40,853 nucleotides of DNA from Russula earlei (taxonomy: Eukaryota > Basidiomycota > Agaricomycetes > Russulales > Russulaceae), in contig JAGFNK010000465.1 in the NCBI GenBank assembly GCA_025769875.1, positions 1 through 40,853 on the forward strand, given 5' to 3'. Each line of letters begins with the position of its first letter. Position 1 is the first letter of the stretch. Below, one piece after another: positions 39,603-40,853 of this stretch. The notes beneath the pieces are model-generated. The model was not told the origin of the DNA, did no database searches, and saw only the letters and a program-made list of their open reading frames with translations. Position numbers and translations under genes: made by a program.

Positions 39603-40853
39603 CTCGTCGCGCGTTCACAGACACCTTCACCACAGCCTTTCGTGCACGCATCGTCCACACTTTTGCGGTCAAGCCCTCCAACGCTGCCCTTGCCACCCAG
39701 TACAATCTCACCCCCTTTGGCATCTGCTCCAACGTCGGGATATACGCCCCGGACGCTGACTTTCCCCTTGGACGCATTGCATACATTTTTAACACGTCAT
39801 TGTTTAGGAAACTACTTACCTTGCCTGCTATCTACCGCCCTGTTTACGAGGGCTCGTTTTGCTTATCCATCGTACACGACTTCTTGGACGGACGCCTTGC
39901 CTTTGCGTACGGTTACTTACACTTTGAAGAGAACAGTAACCGCGTCTCCTTGCGTCATTACTCGACTTATACCGTCGACACCATCCGTTTCAACCCTCAG
40001 TTACTTCGCTTCTGTTTCATGCCTCGTATCCCTCCTAACCCTCTTGAATTAATCAAGAGTTACCAGTCTCGAAACCATAGATCTTGCGCACGGTTCTTAA
40101 AAATGCCTCGCGAATACGCTTTAGAAGAAGACGAAGAAGAAGACGCTATCACTCGACACGTCTTAAACTTAAATCATTATCAAACTTGGACCTCCGTCGC
40201 GTTCCCTGTCACTACTTTAACCAACTTGCACAACGTACCAGAGATAGAACCACCCCACGAAGACTTTCCTCATCTCATTGTCAAAGAATTCCTTGGAGTC
40301 TTACCTTTTGGACAGCTCTTAAGCCACGACGAACACGCACTATACCTTGAAACCCTTAGTCGACTTCTACCACCAGCACGACAACAACTATTATATTGGC
40401 ACCTTGCTCAAGCAAAGAACATCCAGGGACAACCAGTTGACTACCAATCCTTACGCACCAGTGAATTAAACCTCTGGACCAGAGTCATTCAACCACGCCA
40501 CCACATCATTATCCACTCCTTGAGAACAGGGTACCGCTTGTTCTATTTAGCTTGGACATACATCAGCTACTATCGCCTCACTGTCCAGTTCTACCACCTA
40601 CGTCTCAACAGAATACAAAGGGAAAATCAATCTTACATCCAACTTGCTGTTGTACCAGGAATACACAACACCTTTGATTGGGAGACTAACTCTTGGCTAT
40701 ACGACACAGACTACAATCAACCTTGGGCAATTACCAGTCCAGACGCCTCATATACTGGTCCCCCCGCATACTATTCTGTCCCTGCAATCCTAGAAGCCTC
40801 AAGTCTTGCACCTCGACCCCTCACACCGATTCAAACCACTGTCCCAACTAGCC
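39557..40853 (+). CDS. long unrecognised ORF of the LTR element, runs off right edge
   Basis: This plus frame follows a TGA at 39554-39556 and has no stop for 432 codons to the window edge, so both ends are open. It reads ARRAFTDTFTTAFRARIVHT, FAVKPSNAALATQYNL and GRIAYIFNTSLFRKLLTLPA, then an acidic run EEDEEEDAITRH, and later WTRVIQPRHHIIIHSLRTGY and IQLAVVPGIHNTFDWETNSW. I see no zinc knuckle, protease DSG, or RT motif. Its place directly after a 5' LTR suggests a Gag-like structural protein, but the family is not one I recognise. Aromatic-rich segments (LFYLAWTYISYYRL) could be structural rather than membrane. Confidence 0.6.
   Translation, partial: MIKTTSGRIPTSDQLARRAFTDTFTTAFRARIVHTFAVKPSNAALATQYNLTPFGICSNVGIYAPDADFPLGRIAYIFNTSLFRKLLTLPAIYRPVYEGSFCLSIVHDFLDGRLAFAYGYLHFEENSNRVSLRHYSTYTVDTIRFNPQLLRFCFMPRIPPNPLELIKSYQSRNHRSCARFLKMPREYALEEDEEEDAITRHVLNLNHYQTWTSVAFPVTTLTNLHNVPEIEPPHEDFPHLIVKEFLGVLPFGQLLSHDEHALYLETLSRLLPPARQQLLYWHLAQAKNIQGQPVDYQSLRTSELNLWTRVIQPRHHIIIHSLRTGYRLFYLAWTYISYYRLTVQFYHLRLNRIQRENQSYIQLAVVPGIHNTFDWETNSWLYDTDYNQPWAITSPDASYTGPPAYYSVPAILEASSLAPRPLTPIQTTVPTS

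Noticed and set aside
1..40853. CRISPR arrays, tRNA or rRNA genes
   Set aside because: No spaced direct-repeat arrays and no cloverleaf or rRNA-like sequence were noticed by eye; the organism appears to be a fungus.

Overview
The window looks like a transposon-rich region of a basidiomycete (probably agaricomycete) genome. The reasons are the many GT-AG introns of about 47-60 nt, host-gene relics of fungal type, and a mixture of Ty1/copia, Ty3/gypsy, hAT, MULE, Tc1 and pogo-like elements. No bacterial, CRISPR or RNA gene features were seen. Most coding sequence belongs to mobile elements, and many carry in-frame stops of the CGA-to-TGA kind.

Layout. (1) 1-3965: decayed Ty1/copia retroelement on the minus strand, cut by the left edge. 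(2) 3966-8220: a TIR- and TA-bounded DNA transposon. Its single minus-strand gene appears to splice a Ulp1/C48 cysteine protease in front of a pogo-like DDE transposase. (3) about 8223-12515: a degraded hAT element (minus). (4) 13084-13952 and 21712-22345: the C- and N-terminal exons of one host gene, a PA2G4/EBP1/CDB4-type M24 peptidase homologue on the minus strand. They are split by 7.8 kb of inserted DNA holding a truncated Ty3/gypsy element (13953-18296) and an apparently intact Tc1 element (18866-20485). (5) 22598-23482: a short segment bounded by 21-bp inverted repeats that contains a complete small secreted EF-hand-like protein gene (plus). (6) 23483-26179: mostly empty, with an aquaglyceroporin relic. 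(7) 26180-28778: a 153-bp tandem repeat that received two hAT copies. Copy 1 (26255-28524) is a short deletion derivative with a perfect 8-bp target duplication. Copy 2 (28779-37478) is longer and CpG-depleted. It carries a solo LTR (30779-34473) inside one of its introns, and that LTR contains a MULE (31064-33920). (8) 37479-40853: an LTR interrupted by another LTR element, whose large unrecognised open frame runs off the right edge.

How the parts relate: target-site duplications give a relative order, with host gene, then hAT copy 2, then LTR, then MULE being the clearest series. The candidates for live or recent activity are the Tc1 element (intact ORF, 218-bp TIRs of equal length) and the Ulp1-DDE element (identical 25-bp TIRs, one visible lesion). 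All functional statements are read by eye from motifs; no database search was possible.
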